54,266 nucleotides of DNA from Saccharopolyspora endophytica (GCF_018070075.1 NZ_JAGPXE010000021.1:1-54266), one strand, 5' to 3'. Counted from the stretch's first letter, positions 22,752 through 30,289 are shown. Notes: generated by a model not told the origin, from the sequence alone. A program made the numbers and translations.

Positions 22752-23768
22752 CTAGTTCGTGGTGTCGGTGTAGTGCTGGAGGAACTGTGCGAACTCGGAC
22801 GGCGGGATGCCGCTGTCGAGGGCGTGGCGGATCAGGTCGGCGAGAGTGTGTTCGGGGTCGGCCTCTAGAGCGCGATTGATCGCGATGTGAGCGAGGGCTC
22901 CTTCGCCGCGCACGTAGGTCGACACGGCCAGCAGCGTGGCGACGTCGGCGATCTCGGGTGCCGGTGCCTTGCGGACGAGGGTGATCCAGAGGTTTTCCGC
23001 GGCATCGGCGTGTTCGCCCAGCGCGGTGGGCAGCAGCGCGTCGCGGACGCGCCTGTCGGAGATCCAGTGCAGGATCCGCACGAGCGAGTCCTCATCGGGA
23101 TACGCGTCACCGGCGATGCCCGCGATGGCTTCGGTGATCGCTTCCACACGCTCGTCGACCGCGTCGGTGTGGGTGTCGTCGAGGCCGAGCCCGTCGAGCT
23201 TGACGGCCCACTCGGCCGCGGTCGCTCCGTCTCGCTCGGGGGAGATGAGCGCGCAGATGTCCTCGCGGCTGGAAAACAGCACGCTGCCCCGTGCGGTCAG
23301 CTCGGCACCCAGCACGGAGGCCTGCGGATCACCAACCGTGCCGCGCAGGGTGGGATCGAGATAGGAGAACCACTCGGCACCGTGACGGAGAGCCGGAGTC
23401 CACAGCGCGGTGCGTACCGGGAATCCGACTGCGGGAAGCGCGTCGTTGAGCTGGTCGACGAGCCGGTGATGCGGCAACCGCTGCCCCTCATCAGGAGCGG
23501 AGTCGGTGATGACGAACAGCATCAGCCCATCGGGCCGCAGCCTCTGGAACGGTCCGTGGACGTTGGCCAGGAAGGACACGAACTCCGTGTACTCCTGGGT
23601 GGTGGGCAGGTCGAGTCGCACAGTGGCGCCGAGCCGTGTCTGGCCGCTGGGGTGATCGTGCATGGTCACGATGACCAGCGAGTCGGTCGGGTAGAACCCG
23701 AGCATGTGAGGCAGTGCAGGCAGCACGTCGTCGATCGTGTTCAGCGGCACCGAGATCGGATGGTTCAT
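22752..23768 (-). CDS. DUF4192 protein, paralogue 2 (338 aa)
   Basis: Collinear with the protein at 18876-19928: VLPALPHMLGFYPTDSLVIV, ATVRLDLPTTQEYTEF, VRTALWTPALRHGAEWFSYL, AENLWITLVRKAPAPE and AHIAINRALEADPEHTLADL. Both end with a similar PPSEFAQFLQH / GPNEIALIAHA segment. The ATG follows gggagaa. Structured element B2 lies upstream. Family known, function not known; two divergent copies in one element suggest sub-functionalisation or an old duplication. Confidence 0.88.
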   Translation of the reverse strand: MNHPISVPLNTIDDVLPALPHMLGFYPTDSLVIVTMHDHPSGQTRLGATVRLDLPTTQEYTEFVSFLANVHGPFQRLRPDGLMLFVITDSAPDEGQRLPHHRLVDQLNDALPAVGFPVRTALWTPALRHGAEWFSYLDPTLRGTVGDPQASVLGAELTARGSVLFSSREDICALISPERDGATAAEWAVKLDGLGLDDTHTDAVDERVEAITEAIAGIAGDAYPDEDSLVRILHWISDRRVRDALLPTALGEHADAAENLWITLVRKAPAPEIADVATLLAVSTYVRGEGALAHIAINRALEADPEHTLADLIRHALDSGIPPSEFAQFLQHYTDTTN

Positions 23769-23848
23769 GGTGTTCTCCCTGATGAAGTAGGACAGGATGA
23801 ATGACCCCTTCACCCGCGCCACCAGGAGGTGACGGGTGCGAAGGGGTG

Positions 23849-23979
23849 GTCGATCTGCGATAGGCGGGATCAGGACGCCGGTCGGGGTGGCGGGGGTGTG
23901 CGCAGCACATCGCGCAGCGACGCCGCAGGCGCCCTTGCCACCCCGACCGGGGGTCTGATGTGCTGCGCAGCCGATCGAC
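23849..23979. repeat. Structured intergenic element B, copy 2
   Basis: A perfect 14-bp stem (23878-23891/23937-23950) encloses a 45-base loop that matches the loop of copy 1 almost base for base. An outer stem (23849-23855/23973-23979) closes the element. In addition, loop bases 23899-23911 are perfectly complementary to 23957-23969, beyond the stem, so a pseudoknot is possible. It lies between the second DUF4192 gene and the prim-pol gene. Confidence 0.8.
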
Positions 23980-24022
23980 AGGCCCTTCGAGGCCTACCCA
24001 CGGCTTGCCGAGGACCCCCTGG

Positions 24023-24940
24023 TTAGGCCTGGGCTGGAGGGTCGCGGGTATCGGTGATGCGACGGGGGCGCTGGATGCCCCAGGCCAGACCAGACCGGAG
24101 GGTGCTCTCGGCCTCGCCGGTGGTGAAGCCGTCCCGGCCAAGGTGCCCTTCGACGGCGTGGCGGAGGGTGTTCTCGGCAACGGCGTAGTCGAGCTCCTGG
24201 CCGCCGACCAACCGACCGAGCGAACCGGCGGCCTTCAGCAACGTGTGATGGCGCTGCCCGGTGACCGCCCGGGCCACCATGTCGGTCTCACCGCGGATCA
24301 CGGCGTCGATATAAGCCGCGGCACGCTCGGGCGGAAGCCGCAGGTCCGACGACTCGGGATTCGGGTGGGGTGTGAGGAGGTCGGTGATCCATTGCGGCAG
24401 CGGTGCGATCGGCAGATCGCGGTGCACCCGGTAGCGGCCCTCGGCGCGCACGGATCCGGCCGCGACCACATAGCCGCCGGCTCCTCGTGTATCAATCCAC
24501 CGGCCGAGACGCCCCACGGTGCACCGCAGCTCTGGGTCGAGTGGGGCGGTGAAGTACAGGTGCTGCCCGCCGGTCGGGGTGGTCACCGTGTAGGTGTGGT
24601 CGGGAAATGTCTCGCCTGCCGCTTCCGCGAGCGCCGCGAGCACGCCGCGTCCGCTGCCGACCATGCCGCCCTCGGGTGATGGGTCGGTGGGGTGTGGGAT
24701 GTCGAGATCGACGACGAGCAGTCGACTGGGGCCGCAGGCGATGCCCACATTGCGGGGCGCTCGGTGCCACCAGGATCGGATCTGTTCGGGGTCGGTGGTC
24801 GCGGCGGTTTCCCACTCGCTGATGGCCGGTCTTTTGCTGCGGGGCTGTAGCGGGAACACGTGGTGCCCTGCCGCTGCGGCGTCCAGGGCGAGGCGCATCA
24901 GGCGCGGTGTCGGTGATCCGCGGTTGGGTGTGGGTGACAT
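24023..24940 (-). CDS. Bifunctional primase/polymerase (prim-pol) replication protein
   Basis: The N-terminal 190 residues match the prim-pol fold of plasmid and phage replication proteins: ALDAAAAGHHVFPLQPRSKR at the start, NVGIACGPSRLLVVDLDIP with catalytic Asp78 and Asp80, TPTGGQHLYF with His127, and WIDTRGAGGYVVAAGSV. The C-terminal part (about 200-305) looks like the helical segment often found in such proteins (RHHTLLKAAGSLGRLVGG; EAESTLRSGLAWG). No helicase domain is fused, so a separate helicase would be needed. It probably starts replication of this element. The 305-aa length is typical of truncated prim-pol proteins of actinobacterial elements. Confidence 0.9.
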   Translation of the reverse strand: MSPTPNRGSPTPRLMRLALDAAAAGHHVFPLQPRSKRPAISEWETAATTDPEQIRSWWHRAPRNVGIACGPSRLLVVDLDIPHPTDPSPEGGMVGSGRGVLAALAEAAGETFPDHTYTVTTPTGGQHLYFTAPLDPELRCTVGRLGRWIDTRGAGGYVVAAGSVRAEGRYRVHRDLPIAPLPQWITDLLTPHPNPESSDLRLPPERAAAYIDAVIRGETDMVARAVTGQRHHTLLKAAGSLGRLVGGQELDYAVAENTLRHAVEGHLGRDGFTTGEAESTLRSGLAWGIQRPRRITDTRDPPAQA

Positions 24941-25022
24941 GGTGCACGGTCCTTCCTAGACTCCAATGTAGGCACCACGGAGCGAAATTCGTCGCAGCTC
25001 GGGCAGGACGCCCCGCATCGCC

Positions 25023-25412
25023 TCAGGCGTGCGGTGTGGGTTCCCGGACGCTCTGTGGGCTTTCGCGGGGTGGGTCGATCTCGTTCCAGCCGAAGGGCTC
25101 GCAGGCCAGAAAGCGCCCGTCCACGCACACCACGTCGCCCACCGACAGCGACCGATTGCCCTGCTCCCGGTAGGCCGCGGCGCGGGGGTCGGGTGTGCCG
25201 TAGGCGGGCGTGTGTCCCACGGTGAAGATGTTGTAAGCGCGCTCCGCGACCTCGATCTCCCTCGTTTCGGGGTGTAGGTCCGGGTCGTCGTAGGCGTAGA
25301 CACACGTGAGGGTGTCGAGCAACGTGTAGCCGTAGAGCTGGGCTTGCGGGCTGTTGTTGTGCAGGACCCGCACCGTCGCTGTACCCCGCAGCGGCTGAAT
25401 AGGTGTGTTCAC
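25023..25412 (-). CDS. Hypothetical protein (129 aa)
   Basis: The GTG (VNTPIQPLRGTATVRVL) follows a G-rich site. Beta-rich, with an acidic middle (YAYDDPDLHPETREIEVAE) and the conserved-looking block NRSLSVGDVVCVDGRFLACE followed by FGWNEI. The latter resembles small proteins of actinobacterial elements that have no assigned function. Transcribed towards the prim-pol gene on the same strand. Confidence 0.6.
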   Translation of the reverse strand: MNTPIQPLRGTATVRVLHNNSPQAQLYGYTLLDTLTCVYAYDDPDLHPETREIEVAERAYNIFTVGHTPAYGTPDPRAAAYREQGNRSLSVGDVVCVDGRFLACEPFGWNEIDPPRESPQSVREPTPHA

Positions 25413-25439
25413 TGTGGAATCCCCCTTCGGGGAATGGGA

Positions 25440-25470
25440 AACGCCGGTCCCGTTGTGCGGGACCGGCGTT
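25440..25470 (-). terminator. 13-bp terminator hairpin
   Basis: aacgccggtcccg pairs perfectly with cgggaccggcgtt around a 5-base loop, 14 bases beyond the stop of the small membrane protein. Confidence 0.85.
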
Positions 25471-25484
25471 GTCACAGGGGACTG

Positions 25485-25688
25485 TTATTGGGGTTCGGTC
25501 GAGTCCTCCGGGGACTCGTCGGGCGTGGAGTCGATCGCGGTCGCAGCGGTGGTGTGACGGATGAGGTCGATGACGGCGGTGAAGAAGGCGTCGACGTGCC
25601 GCAGCGCGGCAACGACGAGTCCACCGACGAAAACGAGTATGAGGAGCTGAAACATGACCAGGAAGAACCACATTGGACAGACATCCAC
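25485..25688 (-). CDS. Single-span membrane peptide (up to 67 aa)
   Basis: One strong membrane helix (FFLVMFQLLILVFVGGLVVA) is followed by a short helix and an acidic, Ser/Thr/Pro-rich tail (STPDESPEDSTEPQ). The frame opens with a GTG at 25688, but ATGs at 25673 and 25655 could be the true start. Likely an inner-membrane peptide of the element; role unknown. Confidence 0.5.
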   Translation of the reverse strand: MDVCPMWFFLVMFQLLILVFVGGLVVAALRHVDAFFTAVIDLIRHTTAATAIDSTPDESPEDSTEPQ

Positions 25689-25751
25689 TTCTCAGATAGG
25701 AGTTGGTTTGTCAGGGGAATACAGAGCTGTGTGCTGAGTCCAGCCGTAGCG

Positions 25752-25943
25752 TTACCGGCGGGGTTTGCGGCTGTGGTCGCGGGAGAGTTCGCCGAGTTGG
25801 CGGCTGCGCTCGGCACGGCGGAACCATTCGGCCTGCAACTCATCGAGCCGCCCGGTATCGCGATCGATGATCGCGTCGAACGTCAGCACTTCAAGATGCT
25901 CGTTGCTCACCTTCGTCAGGTCCGATTCTTCGTCAGCAGACAC
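25752..25943 (-). CDS. Small acidic hypothetical protein (63 aa)
   Basis: The GTG start has an excellent ribosome binding site (ggagggagg), which rules out the longer frame. The protein is helical and charged (DRDTGRLDELQAEWFRRAE) with a basic tail (RDHSRKPRR). It lies just downstream of the ParB-like gene on the same strand and may be part of the same transcript. Confidence 0.6.
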   Translation of the reverse strand: MSADEESDLTKVSNEHLEVLTFDAIIDRDTGRLDELQAEWFRRAERSRQLGELSRDHSRKPRR

Positions 25944-26046
25944 CGCAAAACCTCCCTCCAAGAACAACTGCGGCGGGCCCCGGGTCACCAAGGGCGTGGA
26001 CCGTGGGCATCCGGACCCGCCGCGAGATGGGCGAAGCGACTGAGAT

Positions 26047-27438
26047 TCAGGCGGCCTGATCGCCCGGAGTGTTGGCGTTGTTCTCGGGGTTGAGAACGAG
26101 GTGTTCCACTGGGGACAGCGGATAGCCCCAGTGTGCGAGCGCGGTGAGGTAGCGGTGATCAGCCGGAGTGGGGGAGCGCCAGGTACTCACCGTGTGGGCA
26201 GCGTCGTAGGCTTCCTCGTAGGCGCAGAGGACGATCCCGAGTTCAAGCATGGTGACCTGGTCCTCGGTCATCCGACGCCCACCGTTTGCGAGCCGGTCGA
26301 CGCGTTTGTCGCCCAGCACGCTGCGCGCGTAGCGGTTGCTGCGACTGATCGCCTTGGTCACCCGCTCGTCGCCGGCGGCGAGAACAGAGGCGAGGAACTG
26401 CCGGGCCTGTTTCGGGGGCGTCTTGCGCTGGAGGAACTCGCTCAACCACTCCCGGCGCACCTCCAGCGCGGCACGCCACTGCGGGTTGTGCTCCCGCGCC
26501 CGTGCCCGTTCGGCCTTCTGCTCCTCGGACAAACCCTGCTCCCCACCGGGGGCATCGGAGCGTAGGTGGTGGCCGTGCTTCTTCCAAGCCAGGCAATGCC
26601 AGGACACGCGTGCCTCACCGGTGTAGGTCGACCGCACGCTCGCCGCATGCCCGGGGCACGACTGGTGCTGCTCAACCTCGTCCGACAGGGCCTGGCCGTG
26701 GCCGTCCTTCAACGTCGACAACGGACGTGAGGTCTCCGGCAACTGCGCCGCGTCGACGACCGTGACACCTGCGCTGGTGAGTCGCTGGATCTCGGCCTCG
26801 CGGGCCTGGCGGGCTTCGAGTTCGTGGCGGCAGCGGGTCATCACGTGGTTGAGCTGCGCAGGTCGATGGTGCAGCGTGTCGACGATCTCGGCGTAGGCGT
26901 CATCGTCGTCTTCGAACTCGCTGATCGCGGCGAGCTGCAGCATGTCCAGCTGATCATTCTGCTGGGCCAGTGAGGTCGACTTCTCGCTGCTGCGGACCTT
27001 CAGCGCGGCTTTCACGACCGTGACGTCGGTAGTGAGCTGGTCGGCAATATCGTCCGGACTGAGCCCGAACAGGGACATCTGCTCGATCATCGCGGCCTTG
27101 TCGGCCTCACCGAGTCCGCGGCGATGCTCGTTGGCGATCCACTGATCCACCAACCGCCGCCACTGCTCGGCTTCGTCCTCGGCAACAAGCAGCACCGGCA
27201 CCTGGTCCTGCCGGTGGTGCAGCGCGCACAAGACGCGAGTGAAGCCATCGATGACCGCCGGGCCCTCGCCTGTGGGGGTGGCGAGGATCGGGAGCCGCAC
27301 CCCGTGGGTGCCGACGCTGGCCAGCATGTCGGGTTCCTCGGCCTGCAGGTCGGAGATCGTGCGCGGATTGTTCCGGAGCACGAGGTCCTGTGGGTCGAGC
27401 TTGTCGAAGTACGGAAGCTGCTGTTCGGTCGTCGTCAT
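26047..27438 (-). CDS. ParB-like nuclease-domain protein (463 aa)
   Basis: The N-terminal domain (about residues 10-115) is ParB-like: IRLPILA-type strand region (GVRLPILATPTGEGPAVIDG), FTRVLCALHHRQDQVPVLLV, then NEHRRGLGEADKAAMIEQM and an HTH region (GLSPDDIADQLTTDVTVVKA). The usual GERR box is IDGFTR here. The C-terminal half has two Cys/His patches (HQSCPGHA; SWHCLAWKKHGHH) and long helices. The protein may take part in partition or in regulation of the element. No ParA is adjacent, so a pure partition role is unsure. The ATG follows ggaga. Confidence 0.85.
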   Translation of the reverse strand: MTTTEQQLPYFDKLDPQDLVLRNNPRTISDLQAEEPDMLASVGTHGVRLPILATPTGEGPAVIDGFTRVLCALHHRQDQVPVLLVAEDEAEQWRRLVDQWIANEHRRGLGEADKAAMIEQMSLFGLSPDDIADQLTTDVTVVKAALKVRSSEKSTSLAQQNDQLDMLQLAAISEFEDDDDAYAEIVDTLHHRPAQLNHVMTRCRHELEARQAREAEIQRLTSAGVTVVDAAQLPETSRPLSTLKDGHGQALSDEVEQHQSCPGHAASVRSTYTGEARVSWHCLAWKKHGHHLRSDAPGGEQGLSEEQKAERARAREHNPQWRAALEVRREWLSEFLQRKTPPKQARQFLASVLAAGDERVTKAISRSNRYARSVLGDKRVDRLANGGRRMTEDQVTMLELGIVLCAYEEAYDAAHTVSTWRSPTPADHRYLTALAHWGYPLSPVEHLVLNPENNANTPGDQAA

Positions 27439-27475
27439 GAGAGATCTCCATTCATCGGATTCCGGACACAAAGCA

Positions 27476-27509
27476 GCGGCGGGGCCGGACAGATGTCCGA
27501 CCCCGCCGC
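27476..27509 (-). terminator. Long composite hairpin
   Basis: gcggcgggg pairs with ccccgccgc, and inside it cggac pairs with gtccg around agat, giving an almost continuous 15-bp stem with one mismatch. It lies about 60 bases past the CPTCHG copy-2 stop and 38 bases before the ParB-like start. Confidence 0.75.
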
Positions 27510-27567
27510 GAAAAGGCAGGAATCCTTCTTGTGTCAGGGGAGTGGGTGAGCCAGGACTTGCGACTGT

Positions 27568-28038
27568 TCAGGGCCGGTCGTGGTCGGTGGTTGGCCAGGC
27601 GTTCGGCGGAGCCACATCTGGTTGGAGTCTGAACGGCTTGGGCACCAGCACGGCTGGCTGACCGGAGAGGTCCTCGTGGTCGCCCACCGCCCGCTCCCCA
27701 GCCTCGGCACGGTCGTCGTAGTAGCGCGGCAGCTCGGTGCCAGCGCCGTGGCAGGTGGGACACCAGATCCCGTAGCCGCACGGGGTGAAGTAGCCGATGG
27801 CGATCTCGTGCGGGCGGTAGTCGTAGTGCAGGCTGGCAATGATGATCGAACTGACCCCACCTGTGATGTCCTCGGCCGCGGGCAGATCAAACCACTTGCC
27901 CGAGGGAGTGCAGAAGGTCACTTGTACCTGAGGGTCGTCGGTGGGATGTTCCAGGATTCCGATGAGGTGGGCGTCGTCGAGGTAGACCCGTGATTCATCG
28001 GGTCCGTACTGAAAGCGGCTTATTTTTGGCAAATTCAT
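27568..28038 (-). CDS. Paralogous CPTCHG protein, copy 2 (156 aa)
   Basis: Paralogue of the gene at 20342-20803, with matching blocks: VQVTFCTPSGKWFDLP, SSIIIASLHYDYRPHEIAIG, IWCPTCHGAGTELPRYY and LSGQPAVLVPKPFRLQPDVA. A second Cys (PCGYGIWC) precedes the CPTC pair in this copy only. Function unknown. The ATG was chosen by alignment to the paralogue; the ribosome binding site is weak (aggat). Element A copy 2 lies 87 bases upstream. Confidence 0.65.
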   Translation of the reverse strand: MNLPKISRFQYGPDESRVYLDDAHLIGILEHPTDDPQVQVTFCTPSGKWFDLPAAEDITGGVSSIIIASLHYDYRPHEIAIGYFTPCGYGIWCPTCHGAGTELPRYYDDRAEAGERAVGDHEDLSGQPAVLVPKPFRLQPDVAPPNAWPTTDHDRP

Positions 28039-28125
28039 TGGTTGCGTGATCCTTTTCCGCAGGAACCGGAAAACGCAGAACTCATAGCCGCCGCTTACCC
28101 GATCACGAGTGCTGCGGCGCTTTTC

Positions 28126-28247
28126 GTTCTGCCTGCGGTCCCGCGGCTGGGCGACGAGCCCGGAGCGCAACACGGGCGGGGTCCCCTCCGGGGTGCCCGT
28201 GTTGCGTGGAGCGGTTCGGCGTCCAGCACGCTGTCGGCAGGCAGAGC
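28126..28247. repeat. Structured intergenic element A, copy 2
   Basis: The same architecture as copy 1: gttctgcctgc at one end and gcaggcagagc at the other, with an inner gcgcaacacggg/cccgtgttgcg stem capped by ggggtcccc. The inner sequence is nearly identical to copy 1 except for one inserted G balanced by one inserted C. The middle stem differs in sequence but still pairs, with a few mismatches. Confidence 0.8.
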
Positions 28248-28292
28248 GGAGACAGCGCCGTTGATACCGAGTCTCGAACTCGCCCAGCTGAG

Positions 28293-28317
28293 TGCGGTCG
28301 AAGGGGCTCGAACCCCC
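28293..28317 (-). other. tRNA 3'-end-like sequence or small terminator
   Basis: Read on the minus strand, gggggttcgagccccttcga carries a T-arm-like loop (GTTCGAGCC) followed by an acceptor-like end (cgaccgca). No matching 5' half exists, so this is not a tRNA gene. It may be an attachment-site remnant, or just the hairpin (gggg/cccc) that terminates the DUF397 gene whose stop is 13 bases away. Confidence 0.25.
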
Positions 28318-28329
28318 TGCTTGCCGTTG

Positions 28330-28518
28330 CTACGGGTTGTATCTACCGTGCTTGGCTGCGTTGAGGAATTCGGCCCATTGGTAGCGGTTGAGAATGAGCA
28401 TGCCGGTATCTGGGTTTTTGCTATCGCGGATACCGTATTTCCCTCGTGCGGTCGCGACTTCGACGCACTGTTCAGGGTTGTGGAGGCTTTTGCTGGACTT
28501 TCGCCAGTGGGTAAACAT
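28330..28518 (-). CDS. Orphan DUF397 domain protein (62 aa)
   Basis: MFTHWRKSSKSLHNPEQCVE with EVATARGKYGIRDSKNPDTG and W-x-x-FLNAAK is a clear DUF397 protein. Unlike the copy at 5777 it has no XRE/DUF5753 gene next to it. A 38-codon frame ends 4 bases upstream. The partner regulator, if any, must lie elsewhere. Confidence 0.85.
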   Translation of the reverse strand: MFTHWRKSSKSLHNPEQCVEVATARGKYGIRDSKNPDTGMLILNRYQWAEFLNAAKHGRYNP

Positions 28519-28522
28519 GGGT

Positions 28523-28639
28523 CTAGTCCTGGTGGGGGAGTTGGGCGATCTCGGTGGAGATGCGGACGAGGAGGCGCCGGGCGTCATCACCTTGGTCAAG
28601 TGCGCGGTAAGCGAGAGAGATTACCTCTCCGAGGGACAT
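28523..28639 (-). CDS. Small ORF upstream of DUF397 (38 aa)
   Basis: ATG to TAG, coding MSLGEVISLAYRALDQGDDA and then RRLLVRISTEIAQLPHQD. It is amphipathic helical, ends 4 bases before the DUF397 start, and reads like a real coupled microprotein. No clear ribosome binding site; it could be leaderless. It may instead be a degenerate remnant of an XRE-linked gene. Confidence 0.5.
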   Translation of the reverse strand: MSLGEVISLAYRALDQGDDARRLLVRISTEIAQLPHQD

Positions 28640-28897
28640 CGTGCTCTAACAGTGTTGCGTACTACCTGACGAAAGGTGGGATAGCCTGGTTATCCTGGAT
28701 CTGACGGGAGTGTGGATTCCGGGACTTGGCGTTGTCCCTCTGGTAGGCGGACTGATCCGTGCGGGGACCGTAGGGTGTTGTCGAGATCATTTGGTGCCAT
28801 AGCGGCATCGTCCGTCTGCAGCTGGACGGTGAAAAGTATGGCCGGAACGCGGGAGTGTCCTTCGAAATCGATGGTAGCGCCGAGTTGATGTGGTCGA

Positions 28898-29254
28898 TCA
28901 CCGGTGGCGCTTACGGAGTTGCTCGTCGAGGAGTGCCGCCAGATCCTCAAATGTTCGCCGTTGCAACACGTGGTCTAGGTGTGTTTTGTCGCGGCGCGCC
29001 GAACTCGACGGTTCCGCAGCGTTGCCGCCAGAATTGCCGGTGAGATCGGCGGGCTGGCTGTGGTGCGGGCAAGTCCATGTCAGTGGTGGCTGCGCGGTAT
29101 CGGCGAAGTGAAGTTCGAGAACGTGGCCCATAGGGCAGCTGTAGCGCACGATCTGGTGGGCAACCGGTTCTGACCAGTGTTTGCTGTTGTCGGCGGTGGT
29201 AACAGTCGAATCATCCATGGCTTTTGTCTCTGTCGAACGTGGCGTTGCATTCAT
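28898..29254 (-). CDS. RbpA-like RNA polymerase-binding protein
   Basis: RbpA binds sigma and RNA polymerase in actinobacteria and stabilises open promoter complexes. This 118-aa protein has the core domain (VRYSCPMGHVLELHFADTAQ, then PPLTWTCPHH) and the C-terminal sigma-binding helix (KTHLDHVLQRRTFEDLAALLDEQL). Chromosomal RbpA has two CxxC-type sites; here the first is CPMGH and the second is CPHH, so metal binding, if any, is altered. The start is uncertain; an ATG at 29218 is an alternative. It is probably a second, divergent RbpA copy. Confidence 0.85.
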   Translation of the reverse strand: MNATPRSTETKAMDDSTVTTADNSKHWSEPVAHQIVRYSCPMGHVLELHFADTAQPPLTWTCPHHSQPADLTGNSGGNAAEPSSSARRDKTHLDHVLQRRTFEDLAALLDEQLRKRHR

Positions 29255-29296
29255 TTGGGGGCTCTTAGTGGCCCCTCTCGGGTTATGGAGATGCGT

Positions 29297-30289
29297 TTAG
29301 TCATGAATCGATTTAATGGCAGCGCTCGCCTCGGCGAAGTTGTCCCACGATTCGGCCCGGGAATATTGGATGCTGGCTTGTTGATAGTAGGAGCGGGCAC
29401 CATCGCGGTCGCCGAGGGCAGCTGAGGCGTGGCCGGCGCGTATGAGCACATCGCCGCGGTTGACCTCGGCCCCTGGTCGCACGAGGTCCTCGAGGGTCTG
29501 TAGGAGGAGCTTGAGTGCCTCATCCGGCTGGTTGTCGGCCAGTAGCGTGTCGGCGAGGATGCAGCGCGCCCGGCCGGTGCCTTCGGCATCTCCAAGTGCG
29601 GTCAGGATCTGGAGTGCGGTGTTGAGCCGCTGCTCGGCGCGGTCGAGTTGCCCGAGCGCGGTGTGGCACTCCGCGAGGTGCTGGAGGCGCAGCGCGCTGG
29701 AACGGTTTTCTCCGAGCTGCTTGGCCAGTTCCAGGGAATGCTCGAGGGCGGTGATTGCTGCCTGCGGGTTGTTGGCGGCGAGGTAGGCACGTCCTTCAGC
29801 GCTGGCGGCCAGCGATTCCGAATGCCGGTCACCGGTGCGCATAGCGATCGCACGACCCTGTTGCGCTACGAGCTTGGCTTGCTCGATCGAACCGATGACG
29901 CGCAAGCTCCATGACGTGCGCGCGTAGATGAGCGCTTCAGCTGGATTCTGTGCTCGACTTGCGGCGGTGACGGCCAGTTGGTGGGCTGGGAGGAAAAGCC
30001 GGTGCGCGCGGCATTTCAGCAGGCCACCCCACAAGGCTTCGACCATACGGCACACAGTGATGTCGCTGCCTTGGGCGGCGGCGAGGTCGACCAACTGGCG
30101 AAGCTTGAGGCGGTTCTCGGAGAACCAGGCCTGGGCTGCGCCGGCATCAACGAAGACGGCGGAGTCCCGCTCGGCCGGGCGCCAGTCTACGTCGTTGAAC
30201 CGTCGAGCGTGGGGATTGAGGAGTCGGTCCGCGGTGATGAGCCTGGGGAGTGCACGGTCGAGCGAATCGAGAGACGTGTCGGTGGGCAT
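29297..30289 (-). CDS. TPR-repeat protein, AfsR/STAND-type C-terminal homologue (330 aa)
   Basis: Mostly TPR-like helical pairs: ALIYARTSWSLRVIGSIEQA, SLAASAEGRAYLAANNPQAA, ALRLQHLAECHTALGQLDRA, ARCILADTLLADNQPDEAL, VLIRAGHASAALGDRDGARS. The N-terminal part (DAGAAQAWFSENRLKLRQLV) matches the linker before the TPRs of SARP/AfsR-type regulators, but no DNA-binding or NTPase domain is present. It may be a stand-alone TPR adaptor or a relic. The ATG has a strong site (ggaggaa). It precedes the RbpA-like gene by 42 bases and is probably co-transcribed with it. Confidence 0.75.
   Translation of the reverse strand: MPTDTSLDSLDRALPRLITADRLLNPHARRFNDVDWRPAERDSAVFVDAGAAQAWFSENRLKLRQLVDLAAAQGSDITVCRMVEALWGGLLKCRAHRLFLPAHQLAVTAASRAQNPAEALIYARTSWSLRVIGSIEQAKLVAQQGRAIAMRTGDRHSESLAASAEGRAYLAANNPQAAITALEHSLELAKQLGENRSSALRLQHLAECHTALGQLDRAEQRLNTALQILTALGDAEGTGRARCILADTLLADNQPDEALKLLLQTLEDLVRPGAEVNRGDVLIRAGHASAALGDRDGARSYYQQASIQYSRAESWDNFAEASAAIKSIHD

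Noticed and set aside
28293..28317. A functional tRNA gene
   Set aside because: No D-arm, anticodon arm or 5' acceptor strand can be found for it.
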